64,000 nucleotides of DNA, taken from Hyphodiscus hymeniophilus (taxonomy: Eukaryota; Ascomycota; Leotiomycetes; Helotiales; Hyphodiscaceae). Below are positions 23,182 through 35,430 of the stretch, in pieces. The DNA is taken from NCBI GenBank assembly GCA_016508695.1, contig VNKQ01000004.1, forward strand, positions 62,001 to 126,000, read 5' to 3'. Numbering within the stretch: the stretch's first letter is position 1; each line of letters opens with the position of its first letter. The notes under the pieces were generated by a model. It searched no databases. It was not told the DNA's origin and was given only the letters and a program-made list of their open reading frames with translations. A program made the translations under genes and the position numbers.

Positions 23182-26100
23182 TCAGTCAATAGGCTGCTGC
23201 TTGAACAAACTCTTCCCTTGCAACCACTTCCGATAAGCCTTATATCTCTTCTTTGGTGCATCTTCCTCCGTAACAGTAAGCGGATTCTCCGCCACCTCAA
23301 GGAAATCCGCATACTCAGCAACGTCATCTCCGTCGAGCACCATCCCACCGCCATCCCTCCAAGCGCCATTTACATAATCGAGATACTCGGCATCAATTTC
23401 CGCCGGCATCTCGGTACTTACGACCAAGGGCAATGTCTGAGGATGCGAAATGTATCTCGCATAATCCTCCTCTTCACGTTCGCTAACGGAGGGATTGAGG
23501 GATTCGTGAACAACCTGCGTGAAAGTCCATTGAGCGGCTTTTGATTTATCGAGCGGTGTGAGTTTCTTCTTCTCTTCCTTTTCGGGCGCTGCTTCTTCGG
23601 TGCCTTCTTTCATAATGCCATGATGCGCGAGGTCTTTCTCGTGAATTGGCTGAAGCCAGCGTTGGATTGAAATCCGCTTCGTCACGCCACTTTTGATAGA
23701 CGCATTGTCATCTTCTAGCACGGGTATCGTGGATTCTTTTTCTTGTTCCGAAGGATCGAGTATTATGACTTCCTTCTTGGCCAGCTTCTTCTTATCCGGA
23801 ACATCTTGGTCAAGCTCGGTACGAACCTTAAATGGTGAGAGGTTGTAGCGTCCTTCCATTGTTGGTCGATTGGGCATGTATTTGAAAGTTGAATTCATCT
23901 TTCCGGGATAGGAGAAGACTTTTATGAGGGACGAAACGGAGAGGGGTTTGTAATATTCCAGCCAGTAGTCGTCAAAGAAGCCCAGTGATTTCCCGACTGC
24001 TGACCCGCTGGGTTTGGCGCATGGGGAAAGAGTCCTTGTTTCCAAAAAAGCTGGTGTATACCAATCGATGTACGAGCGTCGTGTCTTTCCAGACCAGGCT
24101 CGTGGATCAGCATGATGAAGGTAGTAATCCGTAGCTAGATCCCAGAGCATTGGCTGGCCTTGCGTGAAGATGTAGTTGCCGAGGAAGAGATTGTAAGCTT
24201 CCTGTCGCTGACCATCAAGGAATGAGTTGTTGTAGTATCGCTTGAAACTCTCCACCATATCTCGAGAATGGCTCGTCCATTGGTTGATCTTTCGATATGT
24301 TTCCATCGTGTTCACAAGTTGGGAGCCGCCATACTGGATTGCAATGGTATCGCCATGGTCGTGGTACATGTGTGTAAACATATTCACCGCATCTGTGTCG
24401 TAAGATATTGTTTTGTCGGAAATTACACCTAGAGCGTGGAGTTGATAGCCCAGAGCCCGCTTTCCAATCACGAATTGAGCTGCATTAGTTCTATCCAGGC
24501 AATCAATACAGTTCGTTCGAGCAACGCCATTTTGAATCGAAGGAATAGAGGTGTGACCATCTCCGTTGTGGAAGATACCAGTGGTGGTTACAACCTCCTC
24601 TGCAATACCCTCAAGAGTTCCAATCACATCTTGGTCGCGGGATTTCGAGGCACGGGACATATCCCATGCTTTATGAACAATTTTCTTGTCCGCGGGAAGG
24701 AATTGATTTAGGTAGTTTATAGAATTGGTGAACTCTTGAAGGAGCTTCGATTCTCTTGGAGTCCGTTCCCGAGCCTTCACTAAATTTAGCACATAGACTG
24801 GAGCGCCGTACCGTTCGAATAGGTTATCAAAGTGTAACGCAGCAGCACTATAGAATGGATCCACGAGATTCAACTCGATCGGCGGTTTTGGTGTAACACC
24901 CGTATTGTCTTGTGTCCAGTAAAGAGGTATGCTGCCTCGATGTTGGACGTAGGAAGTCCAGTTAGGACTTGAAAATAGTTTTGGACCTGGAGCATGGAAA
25001 GAAGTTGTGAGAACTTCGGAAACAATTTGTTCAGTCTCGACATCATTCGCAACGTATCCCTGTTCCAGTCAGTAGGTTTCCCACACGACATCCAAGATTC
25101 ATACCAAGTCGTTCGCCCCACGCTTCAGAAATCTTGCCCCTGCGAAGTATCTAGACCGTCTCGCTATTATTGTAATGTATACGGTACGCCCATATATTGA
25201 AAGAGCTGCAACAAATCAGCGGAATCCTTGCTTGGAACGCATACAACTTGCCAGCTTGATCAATGTAACCATGTATAATCGGTAAACACCAATCAAAAGT
25301 ATTCTTCAAAGCTGCGCTGGCAGGCTGGAGAAGGTAGCTATTCCACACAAACATTGAGTTGTAGTCATGAGCGTGTGGATACGGAGTACCCTTGCTGAGG
25401 GCCTCTCGTTCCGTACAAATGTTGTGCTGTAACGTCCGGGTAATATCGTAGGAATAGCTGAAGTAAAATGACCTTGTCAAGTCTAAATTGTGCAAGGTGC
25501 TGAGGAACCTGGCTTCCTCTGAATTCTTCAAGTCCGGCTTGAAGCGAGAGCTCGAACCGGTGGTTAAGGGTACCAGCTCCGTGCCATCGATCTGGTAAAC
25601 GGAATGACCCCCGATCATAGCAACCTGACTCCTTTTCGTAATGAGCAGCATATAATAAGCACCAGTAAATCGTATGAATCCTAGAAGTCCCCATGTACTG
25701 CATTTCAGCTTCATACCTCCAGTGGCCTTGTTCCCATCGTCAACAGCATTCAACAGCTGGTCCATCTCCTTCTTCGTGTATACAATATCGTCCTCGGCAA
25801 TGCTCAAATTCCCAGTGTCCGCAGTTCTGTCGATTTTCAGGATTCTAAACCGTCTATCCATCACATCTGCCCCAACAATATAATATCTCGTGGCCGTCTC
25901 ATACAGCGAGAATCTGTGCATCTTGCATACTCCCTGGTCTCCAACCTTCTCGTATTGTGCGCCTTTATTCCTCTTCACATTTGAGTCCGGACTGGTTGTC
26001 CTTTCGAAGGGCTTGCAGACTTCAGGCTCTTCGCCCTCTATATTCTCGCCATGGGACACCGATCGTTTGGGTTCGGCGTTCTGAGCACGGTGAAGGGAGG

Positions 26101-26293
26101 GAAGTTTGGGGATTGCCTCATCATCGTGATCTTTGAAGTCCAGACTCAATGGTGAGGTCATGGCGGAGGTTGATCTGGATGCATTGTCTGTAGATGACTG
26201 TCCAGCTATACTTGGTGCGTCGAAATGGACGTGGGCGACGTCTATTGGACCAGGAGAGCGGCCTCTCGATGGGGCATCGTCCGTGTTTGCCAT
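23182..26293 (-). CDS. FIG4: SAC-domain polyphosphoinositide phosphatase FIG4
   Basis: Three exons (26293-25252, 25205-25105, 25059-23182) give 1006 aa. A disordered N-terminus (about 1-115) precedes HRFSLYETATRYYIVGADV, then the SAC domain with FIRFTGAYYMLLITKRSQ and FYFSYSYDITRTLQHN. The catalytic CX5R motif lies in RTNCIDCLDRTNAAQF (Cys about 565, Arg about 571). Exon 2 restores LSIYGRTVYITIIARRSRYF and FAGARFLKRGANDLGYVAND, strongly conserved in FIG4. With Vac14 and Fab1 it controls PI(3,5)P2 on the vacuole. The first intron (25206-25251) has a GCAAGT donor, a good GC-AG intron; reading through it leads to a stop. It is divergent from the J-protein gene. Confidence 0.93.
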
Positions 26294-26633
26294 GATGGCG
26301 AGTGGTAGGTTATCGATCTCTCATACCATGGCTTGGGGGATTCGAGGAAGACAGCGACGGGTGTTTTGCAAGTTCCCTATCGAGGTCGGATGTAAACAAT
26401 CGGGAGAGGCTCCGCTCAAAGGCTCCTGTCAGGTGTGTGGCCGTGCAAGCCCCCACCCTTTTTCACATGGAAATTGCCATGTGAATGTCAGTGCAACCCC
26501 AACCCGCCCACTCCCAAATGTGATCCCCTCCTGGCCGAGGACGAAACTTCTTCTTATAACAATATATCCCCAATCCTCCAACATGCGCTTTTCTCACCTG
26601 CAAATGCGCCAGTAATGCGTCCGGTGTATCGCC
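26294..26633. other. Divergent promoter region, FIG4 / J-protein
   Basis: 340 bp between the two start codons, presumably holding both promoters. No further feature was recognised. Confidence 0.35.
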
Positions 26634-27642
26634 ATGTCTGATGACAACCATCAGACACAGAGCGACAGTCTTGACCAGAAAGATGACATAATTCAAGGTG
26701 GGTGTTGGATACCGTGACATGTGATTGCTCTGCTAACAATTGTAGATGTGCTCCACGAAGAAGATGTATGTCCTGCTATTACTCCGCGTATCTCAATACT
26801 AATAATATTCAGCTCTATAGAATTCTGGGAGCATCCCGATCAGCCTCCGCTGCTGAACTGCGACGATGCTACCTCGAGCGCTCCAAAATCTGCCATCCAG
26901 ACAAACCACCCTTTCACCCACAATCCACCAGGTACGCTTCCTCCCTACTAGCTATACGCAATCTAACATCAGCAGCGCTTTCCAACGACTCGGCTTCGCA
27001 TTCGATATCCTGAAATCGCCCTCCGCGCGGCGAACTTATGATCGAGCCAGCAAACCGACGTCCTCTTCCCTGCCCGACAAAACGACCTTCCTCGGTGGTG
27101 AGCACACATTCCGTAGTGCGGTCGAAGCCATCTTGCACGAGTTCATGACAGGCGATTTTCAGATCGTGCGGAGATGGCTCGAATCTCTACATGCGCAATA
27201 TCCCAATCTGGTGTCTGAAGAAGTTGTTATAAACGTGGAACGGAGTTTTATCAGAATACGAGAGTTGGTGTTGACCACCAGGACATATGCGCTTTTGATA
27301 TATATTGAACTGGGGAGAATCCATAGAGTGCAGAAACGACTCATGGGTTTGGGTTACCTCGATGTTGTAGGGAGGACGAGACTGACGATTCATCTTGTGA
27401 GGGTTACGCTTGCGGTGCCAATGAGGGTTGACCGGGCGTTGAAGCAAAGGGAGGAGAAAGCTTGGAGGGCAAAAGCGGCTGGCTTACAAGCTGCAGGTCT
27501 CACGCCTTCCGAACAGATGGGTAGGGCCGGGATACTTAACGACAGGGTTAGCAAAGTCTTGGAATTCATTGTTGGAGCCGCTGGGAAGGATGAAGGTGCT
27601 GATGAGGCCTGGAGTCAAAACATGGGAACACAAAAGGCTTGA
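26634..27642 (+). CDS. J-domain (DnaJ) protein
   Basis: Four exons (26634-26697, 26746-26765, 26813-26931, 26976-27642) give 289 aa. The second exon is a 20-nt microexon. The J domain spans about residues 28-95: LYRILGASRSASAAELRRCY, the Hsp70-activating HPD (residues 56-58, in ICHPDKPPF) and AFQRLGFAFDILKSPSARRTYDR across the exon 3/4 junction. The rest (about 100-289) is helical and basic, without a zinc-binding or transmembrane region, and matches no type I or II co-chaperone domain that I know. It is a probable class III J-protein of unknown client. The last acceptor may lie 3 bp upstream, adding one Ser. Confidence 0.78.
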
Positions 27643-28285
27643 TTTGGGGTCTTGTGTACTTTAGCGGCATGGTAGAGGCGTTCAGGCAGTCTCTTAGGAT
27701 ACAAGATCGAAGCCGTCAGTGTTTTGAATTACGGTTTTATATCCTTTTTCGTTTGGTCTGGGAAATTTCATATGCGCGCTCAAACATGAGAGCTATAGAA
27801 CTTGAAGATGTTGAGTAGCTTTCTCCGTTTATGCCCGATTTTGGGCTTTCGAATTGCCCATTAGCGTAGCGACGGAAGCGAGCTGAGGGTGACAAACAGC
27901 CCCATCTCGCAAAGCTTTCCCCTCAATAATCCAATCAATGATTCTTGTCAATGCAAATGGAAGCAATCTACTGTTTCCGTCCATAATCGTCTATAACCAT
28001 CCAATTACTTTATTATATTTTATGGAGAATTTGGCAGTTCGTGCATTGTTGCGGATCGTCTCGATCGCTTAGAGTTCCACTAGGATCCACCAAACTTGGA
28101 TACTATCAGAGATGCTCAATGGAATACTGCTGTATAAAGAGATGGATCATCCCTCTTCAATTTGATACCATTCCATGAATCTTTAAATCGTCAGCTACTT
28201 CATCCAAAGGCTACATACAAAGCAACATTAAACTATCAATCACCAATCATCAATCATTAATCGCGGATAATCAACATTTTGAATC
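27643..28285. other. Intergenic region
   Basis: About 640 bp, AT-rich near the right end (repeated ATCAATCA just before the next gene). It contains the 3' UTR of the J-protein gene and the promoter of the DJ-1-like gene. No gene was recognised. Confidence 0.4.
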
Positions 28286-29063
28286 ATGTCACGACCAAGG
28301 ATCTTGATGGTGCTCTCATCTAGCCCTCAAGGCTGGTACCTGGTATTAAACTACCTTCCGCTTCATCGTGCCTTGCTCTGACCTAATTTCTCTAGCCCGA
28401 ATTTGCGCATCCATATGAAGTTCTTTCGCCGAAGTGCGACTTGATAGTTGCTTCCCCTCAAGGCGGGCCAACAGTCCTCGATCCAATATCCGTCGAACTG
28501 TTCAAGGACGACGATATCTGCACAGAATTCAAGAATACCAAACAATCGCTATGGATGAACACCGCAAAACTTGAAGAATTCATTGGAAAAGCAAATGAGT
28601 TCGCTTCCATTTTCTACGTTGGTGGCTTCGGACGTGAGTGGAACACTTATTCATCTCTTGTCTTGGTTACTAAATCATCACAGCCATGTTTGACCTCGTC
28701 GACAATCCAATCTCAATCCAACTAATCCGCGAATTCCATGACGCAGGAAAAAACACCACCTTCCTCTGCCATGGCACAGCAGCTGCCCTGAAGGTCCGCC
28801 TCGCCGACGGTTCTCTCCTGGTGCAGGGAAAGAGCGTGACCGGATTTAGTAATCAAGAGGAAATCGACGTTGATAGACAAAAGGACATGCCATTTCATCT
28901 CGAGACTGCTTTAAACAATGCAAGCGGGGGACATTACGAGAAAGCGGGAAAGGCTTGGGACGCACATATTACGGTGGACTCGGATGGGAAGCTACTCTTC
29001 GGGCAGAATCCTGCAAGTGCCAGTAGCCTTGCTAAGGAGCTGTTGAAGGTTCTTGTTGGGTAG
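28286..29063 (+). CDS. DJ-1/PfpI (Hsp31-like) protein
   Basis: Three exons (28286-28342, 28396-28633, 28684-29063) give 224 aa. The fold signatures are present: RPRILMVLSSS first strand, PEFAHPYEVL with the conserved Glu, DLIVASPQGG, YVGGFGPMFDL and the nucleophile elbow FLCHGTAAAL (Cys about 127, His next to it). The GKSVTGFSNQEE segment is typical of the class I glutamine amidotransferase-like Hsp31 group. Members act as glyoxalase III-like or stress chaperone-like enzymes in the cytosol. The exact reaction is unknown. Introns are short with good donors. Confidence 0.88.
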
Positions 29064-29902
29064 GCTGGCCGTCTTTCATTGATGACCATGTAGATGGATG
29101 TGGAGAAAGGAAATACGATTTCACAATAGTAACGATTGAACGTATTTGTGCCCTTTAACATTCTCGCTCTGTCCTTCCTCGTTCCCTCAGTTGAATTCCA
29201 TTGATGACTGAGACCCAGCAGCCCTTGTTAGTTCTCGACTCTCGAGTCTCGTCGGGGGCTTGTTTTGACAGCAGAAATATCTTTGCCCATATGCACGCGT
29301 AAACTGAAATCTGCGAATGGAAAGGTGGTCTGGAAATTGCTCTGAATTGTAAGGGAATTTCAAAGTTGAGCGATCTATTATGAGCCACTGACTGCTCCGT
29401 TGTCCCAGGAAGGTATTGGAGCGCTTGCTCCCAAACACTATGATCGCAATGTATCCAAGAATCTCTTTGTAAGTTACTGATCTCGATGAACTTTGAGGTT
29501 CGACCGTTTAATTCCCTGGGTTGGGTGTGAACCGACTTAAGTCAGCGATGAAACACCACTTCTTCGCCGTCGGGGAACGTTGCCTCTCTCGCGACTTTTG
29601 AGCGAAGCAACCACAACTTTGCGATGACATGAAGGTAGTATTGAAGCTCGAAGGCATATAATTCAGTGAGTTTTCGACACCCATATGTACGCAGGACGGA
29701 GCGATGGCGTTCTCAAGTCTCTGATCCCGAGTAGCGCCCTTCCAATTGGGGCCGTTCACAACAGTGGAGCGTCATCCAGATCTCGCTTGGAATATTTAGT
29801 CAGCAATCGAAGATTCCACCTTAAAGTTGACATTCATCACCACTTATATATATATCTACTTACTCCGTACGCCATATGTTTTCCGCGCACTAACCATTGG
29901 CA
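29064..29902. other. Intergenic region upstream of a Zn2Cys6 regulator
   Basis: About 840 bp with only short frames; no gene recognised. A TATA run lies close to the right end. Confidence 0.4.
29845..29855 (+). promoter_or_regulatory. Possible TATA box of the Zn2Cys6 gene
   Basis: An uninterrupted TATATATATAT lies 48-58 bp before the ATG at 29903. The role is inferred from position. Confidence 0.35.
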
Positions 29903-31930
29903 ATGAACAGACGGGTGCGAACTGGTTGCGCAACATGCCGCCGCCGCCGTGTGAAGGTTAGTGTTTCCCAGTTGTTCCAACTCTGAACTTCCAACAGCTG
30001 CCGTGCATTATTCCCTTCCAAACACCCTCGCGCCTCTTGTAGCGTACAAGAATCTTCCTTTACAAAGGATAAAGATTACTAATCTTGAGTTTCTTCACAG
30101 TGTGATGAGCATAGGCCAGTCTGTAATCGCTGCCGGACTGCAAACTTTGTTTGTGAAGGCTACGAAGAGCCAAAAAGAGCTTCTCCGCCAAAATCTCCAC
30201 CTCGCAGTGGGGTATCGGCATCAGGATCAAGATCAGCAATAACATTCAAGAGAGAACCCTCTCCAGAAATCCAGGGCCATGAGCTTCCGTGGCGGCGCCA
30301 AGATTGGCGCCAGGATCAGTTACCTTTGTACCATCACTTCGTCACGTACACCGTCTTTCGTCTGTTCCGGGTTGACCATGTCAATTTCTGGCGAGACGAA
30401 GTGGCTCGAATGTCGTCCGGTGTAGATATGGTATACGAAGCTCTTCTTACGATCAGTGCAGGCCACAAGTCAGCCCTTGGCACGTGCTTGAAGAATACTG
30501 AGGAAGCTACGAAATGGAAGGTCGTAGGATTGAGTGCCTACGGGAAAACATTGAGCATGGTTGCGAGAAGTCTACAGCAGGAGTATAAAGAAGAGGAACG
30601 GGCTGTGCTCGTCGTCCTTCTATTACTCACGTACTTTGAAGTTTGACCCCTCTTCGTGTAACCAAACTCTCCGCTAATGTTGCCATAGTGCTTCATGGAA
30701 AATCCTAATGGAGCCCTCCGACATCTATGGGCGGCAATCCAACTATTGCAAAAATCTGAGGGCCGGCTGTCAGGCATCGATTTAGCGGAGATGGTGCCAG
30801 TCCAGGACGTGGTTCTTCGTCTCGATTTCCTCGCGCAAAAGCTAGTGCCTTACGCATGTTCATCTCTGGTGCGTACATCCGATTTGGCTTTCATGCACGC
30901 TCCATTTTGGAACAGATCCACAGCAGAATTTCCGGGGATAGTTCGCCCAGATCCTGTCACGACTGAAGGACACAGTCTAGTCCGTCTTGTAGGGGGCCAC
31001 AACACAATCAGCAAAGTTGTATGGGGCGGCTGGTATCCCAAAGACGACAGACCGCATCGAGAGGAGTTGATGGGTTTTTACGATGAAATGCTTCTATGGA
31101 AATCGACCTCGCCGGCCACTTTTGCTGCCTACACCAACCTTGACGAGGATCAACCGTCTAGTATGGAGGACTTTTATGCATTGCCGATCCCGCCTGAACC
31201 ACTTCCATCATCCTCGAGTGAGGCAGCTTTGAACATCGTAATGTTCAATGGATACCTAGGCTGTGCTTTGGCGATGATCGCCTCTACAGAAGAAGACTCT
31301 ACAGCGCGGGAGATGGAGATCTTCAGACTTGCCTATCAAAATATGCGTATCTGTGCTGGCCTAATACATGGTTCCTACAAACCCGTTGAGGCTCTGAACA
31401 TGGGAGTTTCGATGTTCCTATACCATGGGTTCCGCCGGTGTTACTCCAAGGAGTGGCAAGCGTGGACACACACCGCTCTCCAAGCACTTCCCCATGAGGG
31501 TCTATCTAGCGGGCTGGCATTCGCAAATACCCTCGAAATCATGGACCAAGTCCACCAAGCGCAGTTATATCACGTACCATCTCCCAGCATCGCCGTTCAA
31601 CATCGTTCTCCGTTAGGCTCTATCTGTGAGAGGCTGGTCCCCATGCTAATGCCGCGTGGCGACGACGGACGATTTACTGCATTCTATCTCCGCTATGGCA
31701 CTTCAGCTGAGGACAGTGACGAACGAGCAGTGCGTATCCTTGCCAAAGCGACCTGGGAGCAAGATGGGAATGGGATGATGCATTCTTTAAAGCTAGATAA
31801 CTACGGCCTGGCCGAGTCGCATACTCTGGATAGCACAACCATGTTTGCACCTTGGCGTCAGTCTGTCGAACATGGCTGGCATGGCTTCCTGTCTCCAAGC
31901 AACCTTGGACGAGTGGCGCCTGTCGGGTAG
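29903..31930 (+). CDS. Zn2Cys6 transcription factor (Fungal_trans_2 type)
   Basis: Three exons (29903-29956, 30101-30640, 30689-31930), all phase 0, give 611 aa. The Zn2Cys6 cluster starts at residue 9: TGCATCRRRRVKCDEHRP then CNRCRTANFVCEGY, spacing C-x2-C-x6-C-x6-C-x2-C-x6-C; the first intron interrupts it. A Ser/Pro linker follows. The regulatory domain starts near YTVFRLFRVDHVNFWRDEVA, with LLTISAGHKSALG and HLWAAIQLLQ, as in PF11951-type regulators. It is a nuclear DNA-binding regulator of unknown target. It stands between the DJ-1-like gene and two SDRs. Confidence 0.9.
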
Positions 31931-32612
31931 AGGGAAGCCGGGCAGTACGGTACGGGTGGTCGACAGCTGGTGAATGTTCTTCAAACAAACCAGAGTTATG
32001 AGCTAAAAAAACGCTCTTTTATATCTGTATGCACTGGAGTTGGGACAATGAGTTCGGGACTCATCTGGACATTGGGGGATTTCGAGAAACCATATCTTAA
32101 ACCGCTTAGGCCGCAGAAACATGAGTGATCTCTGTGCCCTCTGCTGGATTTCTTCCAATCATACAAACCACATTTAGATGGACAGTTTACCGAAGCTTCA
32201 GGCTGCACGACTTTGGATATCAATTAAAAGTTGGCAGTGAATCGGTATGAAGAGCGAGTCGAAAGTATGCATCTCGGGGGAGTCGGAAACCGAGCCATCT
32301 GTTTACATGGCCGCGGTGCCTAGGGACAGACTCTGAAAGGCAGACTGAAGCTCCAAATAATTTCGAAATCTCGATTGCGGAATCAATCACATTATGTCGC
32401 CGAGTTCAGTCAACCGGAGGAATCTACAATAGGAATTTGTCAGTCACTGTTATCACAACCCGCGAATTCGGAACAACATGAATTCCGGTCCAGGACAGTA
32501 TTTTGCCCGATTGAAATCATCAACCTCAAGTAGATTACTAACCCGAGGTTTTCTCAATTCCGAAGAACCGCCCACATTGCTCAATCTCAGATACTATAAC
32601 TTCGTACTTACA
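31931..32612. other. Intergenic region
   Basis: About 680 bp between the Zn2Cys6 gene and the damaged SDR gene. The SDR frame is open back to an ATG at 32478, so its N-terminus could be longer. Nothing else was recognised. Confidence 0.35.
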
Positions 32613-33811
32613 ATGGGTTTCGTCGCAGAGTGGTCGGCAATCTTGAGAACCTTTTTCGGCAAGACTGACAAAGCGATTGAGACGATACCCCTGGGCACCT
32701 CATTCGCTGGAAAGAGTGTCCTCGTCACGGGAGCAACTAGTGGCTTGGGATTAGCAGCGGCGGTGATCTATGCGCAGCTCGCAGCGAAAACAGTGTACAT
32801 CACTGCGCGTACTGCTGCCAAAGGGGCCGAGGCCAAGAAGACAATCGAAGAGCGTACTGGAGTGAAAGATGTTGTCCAGGTACGGGTTCTTGATATGGAC
32901 ACTTTCAATGGCGTGGAGGATTTCGTGGATGGGTTCAAGAAAGATGTGAAATCAATTGGTATGGCCCGCTTTGTTTCTTCCGTCATCTATGGGAGCTGAC
33001 TATTGGGTCGAAGATAACGTACTTCTCAATGCCGGGTTGTTCTCTTTCCGTTACTATACCCTGCCGGACGGATGGGAGTCCGACTTACAAGTCAATGTCC
33101 TCTCTACAACGTTGCTTGCAATTTTGATCTTGCAATGGATGCGCGAGGTGAAGGAACCCGATCAAATCCAGCATTTAACGTTCACTGGCTCGGGATCACA
33201 CATGGTACCTGACATTGGATCTCCGAAATTTCCAAAGCAGGATATTCTCAAGTACAGTTCTAAGAGACTAAGTTTCGAGTCTGGTAGTGCGCAGTATGCT
33301 GTTTCCAAATTGCTGCTCATGTATGTTAGTAGAGAGTTAGCGGATCTTGCTGTAGATGAAGCAGGACGGTAAGACCTCGGCGTGGGTTTATGATGTCTCC
33401 ACTAACGCGAGCACATAGACCATCTCCAATTTGTTAATTCGGTGTGCTCTGGTATGATCAGACTGACATTGCACGAGGCTTCAGAGATAAAGGGCTCATT
33501 TTCAAGTGGATTGAGCAGATATATATGGCGTGGAAAGCCAGCTCGGCTGAAGATGGAGCTAAAGCGCTTGTTGTAGCGACCACAACGAATGATTCCGGCA
33601 ACTTTCGAAGGCCATATATGACTGATGAAGAGTATACCGAGTAAGCTCCATCAATCGAAAGGACGAGGATGATACTGATATCGAGTGCAGAAAGGCGAGG
33701 CGAAATGTCACGAGTGTGGAAGGGCAGAAGATGCAGGCGAAGGCGTGGAGAGAGATCGTCGACATCTTGAAGGAAAGAGACCCTGAAGTTTCCAAGGTCG
33801 TCAGATTGTAG
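32613..33811 (+). pseudogene. Short-chain dehydrogenase/reductase with two frame lesions
   Basis: The exon pattern (32613-32958, 33014-33368, 33419-33640, 33691-33811) otherwise gives a complete SDR. It has the cofactor motif TGATSGLG, VLLNAGLFSF, a GSGSH segment in place of the catalytic-Ser strand, YAVSKLLL (YxxxK), and a C-terminus ending in EVSKVVRL. In exon 3 the frame reads to a TAA at 33435-33437. The neighbouring frame holds the expected VNSVCSGMIR (the conserved PG loop with Ser for Pro), and the first frame resumes with TDIARGF. One extra base near 33432 and one missing base near 33460 would explain this. Without repair the product stops about 100 residues early. It is a recent pseudogene or an assembly error. 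The family resembles fungal retinol-dehydrogenase-like SDRs. Confidence 0.6.
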
Positions 33812-34496
33812 CTTATCAGATGCGGAAATTTCCCATTGGCTATTCATTCAATTTGTCACCACCAAAACCCTTCGATGCTCAATCGCTAGCTGCTTGGTAC
33901 AGCCTTAGTCGCACTGAATGTTGTTGGGTACATTCTTCTCTTACTTAATATTCCGAGATGATAAATCCGTAAGGCTGTACAATGTCGGCCAGGTGTGGCC
34001 GCCAATGATTACTGAACTCGAGCCCAAACCGAGACGCTAGGATCAATTATTCAGCATGTCTACGTGCCTACGTTGATGCGCCTCGACGAAACCGTTCATG
34101 TTCACTAAACCAACATGTTTGATGAGTGATACACCTATCTCATTCTCAGATCCTTGAATGGCCGTGGTGCTAAACCTAATGCCTTCTCCACGATTGCTTG
34201 CATGGATTTCTGCTTTCAAAGCAGTGCCTCGTGGAGAGAGCTGCCTACAATTGTATTCTGCTGCAAATTGCAGCTGAAGAGGATAAGCTTTTGATTTTTG
34301 ATCAATATTGTGGCTTTAAACAGGCCAGATATTCCAGATGTTACCCTCAAAATTTAGTACTTAAGGGCTTGTGCAGCCTACGATCATCCACTCTTTACCT
34401 CACTACAGCACGCAACCATCATTCAATCAAGCCGACTCCAATTCACCTTTACCATTTCAACCATTCAAAAGAGACCTAGCATTTCCAAAAGACTCA
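33812..34496. other. Intergenic region between two SDR genes
   Basis: About 685 bp; no gene, repeat or RNA recognised. It contains the promoter of the downstream SDR. Confidence 0.35.
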
Positions 34497-35430
34497 ATGC
34501 CTTCGTACTTGGTCACCGGTAGCTCTCGTGGGCTTGGGCTCGCCTACGTCGAGGAACTTGTAAGTCCTCAACACTCCTCAATGCCGGAAAATATGGTTGA
34601 CGTTTTTCCTTCTTCCTCCAGCTCAAAAATCCAGACAACTATGTCATAGCAACAGCTCGAAATCCAAGCAAGGCAACAGAGCTACAGACGCTCATTAGCA
34701 AGCATCCCAAAGAAAGGGCAGCCATTGTGCAGCTTGATCTAGCAGACGTTAAGTCAATCGAAAAGGCAGCAGAAGAAGCCACGAAACTACTGCCCGAAGG
34801 CCTCGACTGCCTTCTTGGCAATGCTGGGGTCAGCGAGCAACCGACGCAGAGTTTTGAAAACGTGTGCGTATCCCCAGTATATCACGCCTGTTGGTGCTCA
34901 TGCTCACTGTTACTTACAGAGATCTGAAGCTGTTCTTGGATGAGCTGAATCTCGAGATTATCAACAACACCGTCCTCATCCGATCCTTCCTTCCCCTGAT
35001 CCGCAAGGGGAAAGCGGGGAAGTTTGCCTTCATTAGCTCCGTAATTGGCTCCGTGGAGCTTGCTGCTACAATGCCCATGCTTGCGGACGCCTACTCTGTT
35101 TCCAGAGCCGCGCTGAACATGCTCATCCGCAAATGGGGTGCCGCTTTGAAGTTCGAGGGCATCGCGACTGCAGTGATCCATCCAGGTATGATCATTCTGC
35201 TGTTCTGTTGTCCCCCTTCCAGATATGACGAACATCTTATCGCTTTAGGATGGGTCCCGGCTACAGATATTGGTAACACCATCGTGGAATGGGTTGAGAA
35301 ATATGCACCGAACTTGCCAAGAGTCCCAGTCGCTGAATCGGCAGCTGGAGTGGTGAAGATTATCGGCACATTGACCATTGAGGAAACGAACTCTTTCTTC
35401 AGTTACGATGGATCGAAACTTCCTTGGTAG
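34497..35430 (+). CDS. Short-chain dehydrogenase/reductase with YxxxR instead of YxxxK
   Basis: Four exons (34497-34559, 34622-34863, 34920-35185, 35249-35430) give 250 aa. The Rossmann motif TGSSRGLG is at residues 7-14, then NYVIATARNP, LDLADVKSIEKA, LLGNAGV and FAFISSVIGS (candidate catalytic Ser). The catalytic site reads YSVSRAALNML, that is Tyr160 with Arg164 where Lys is nearly universal. The end has HPGWVPATDIGNT and a C-terminal FSYDGSKLPW, as in the C-factor/sniffer-like SDR group that includes ketoreductases such as the norsolorinic acid reductase. The cofactor is probably NADP(H), given the Arg after the glycine motif. Activity is uncertain because of the Lys to Arg change. Confidence 0.85.

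Noticed and set aside
32959..33013. Read-through of the first SDR intron
   Set aside because: Reading through soon hits a TGA, while removing the intron gives the conserved DNVLLNAG junction in phase.
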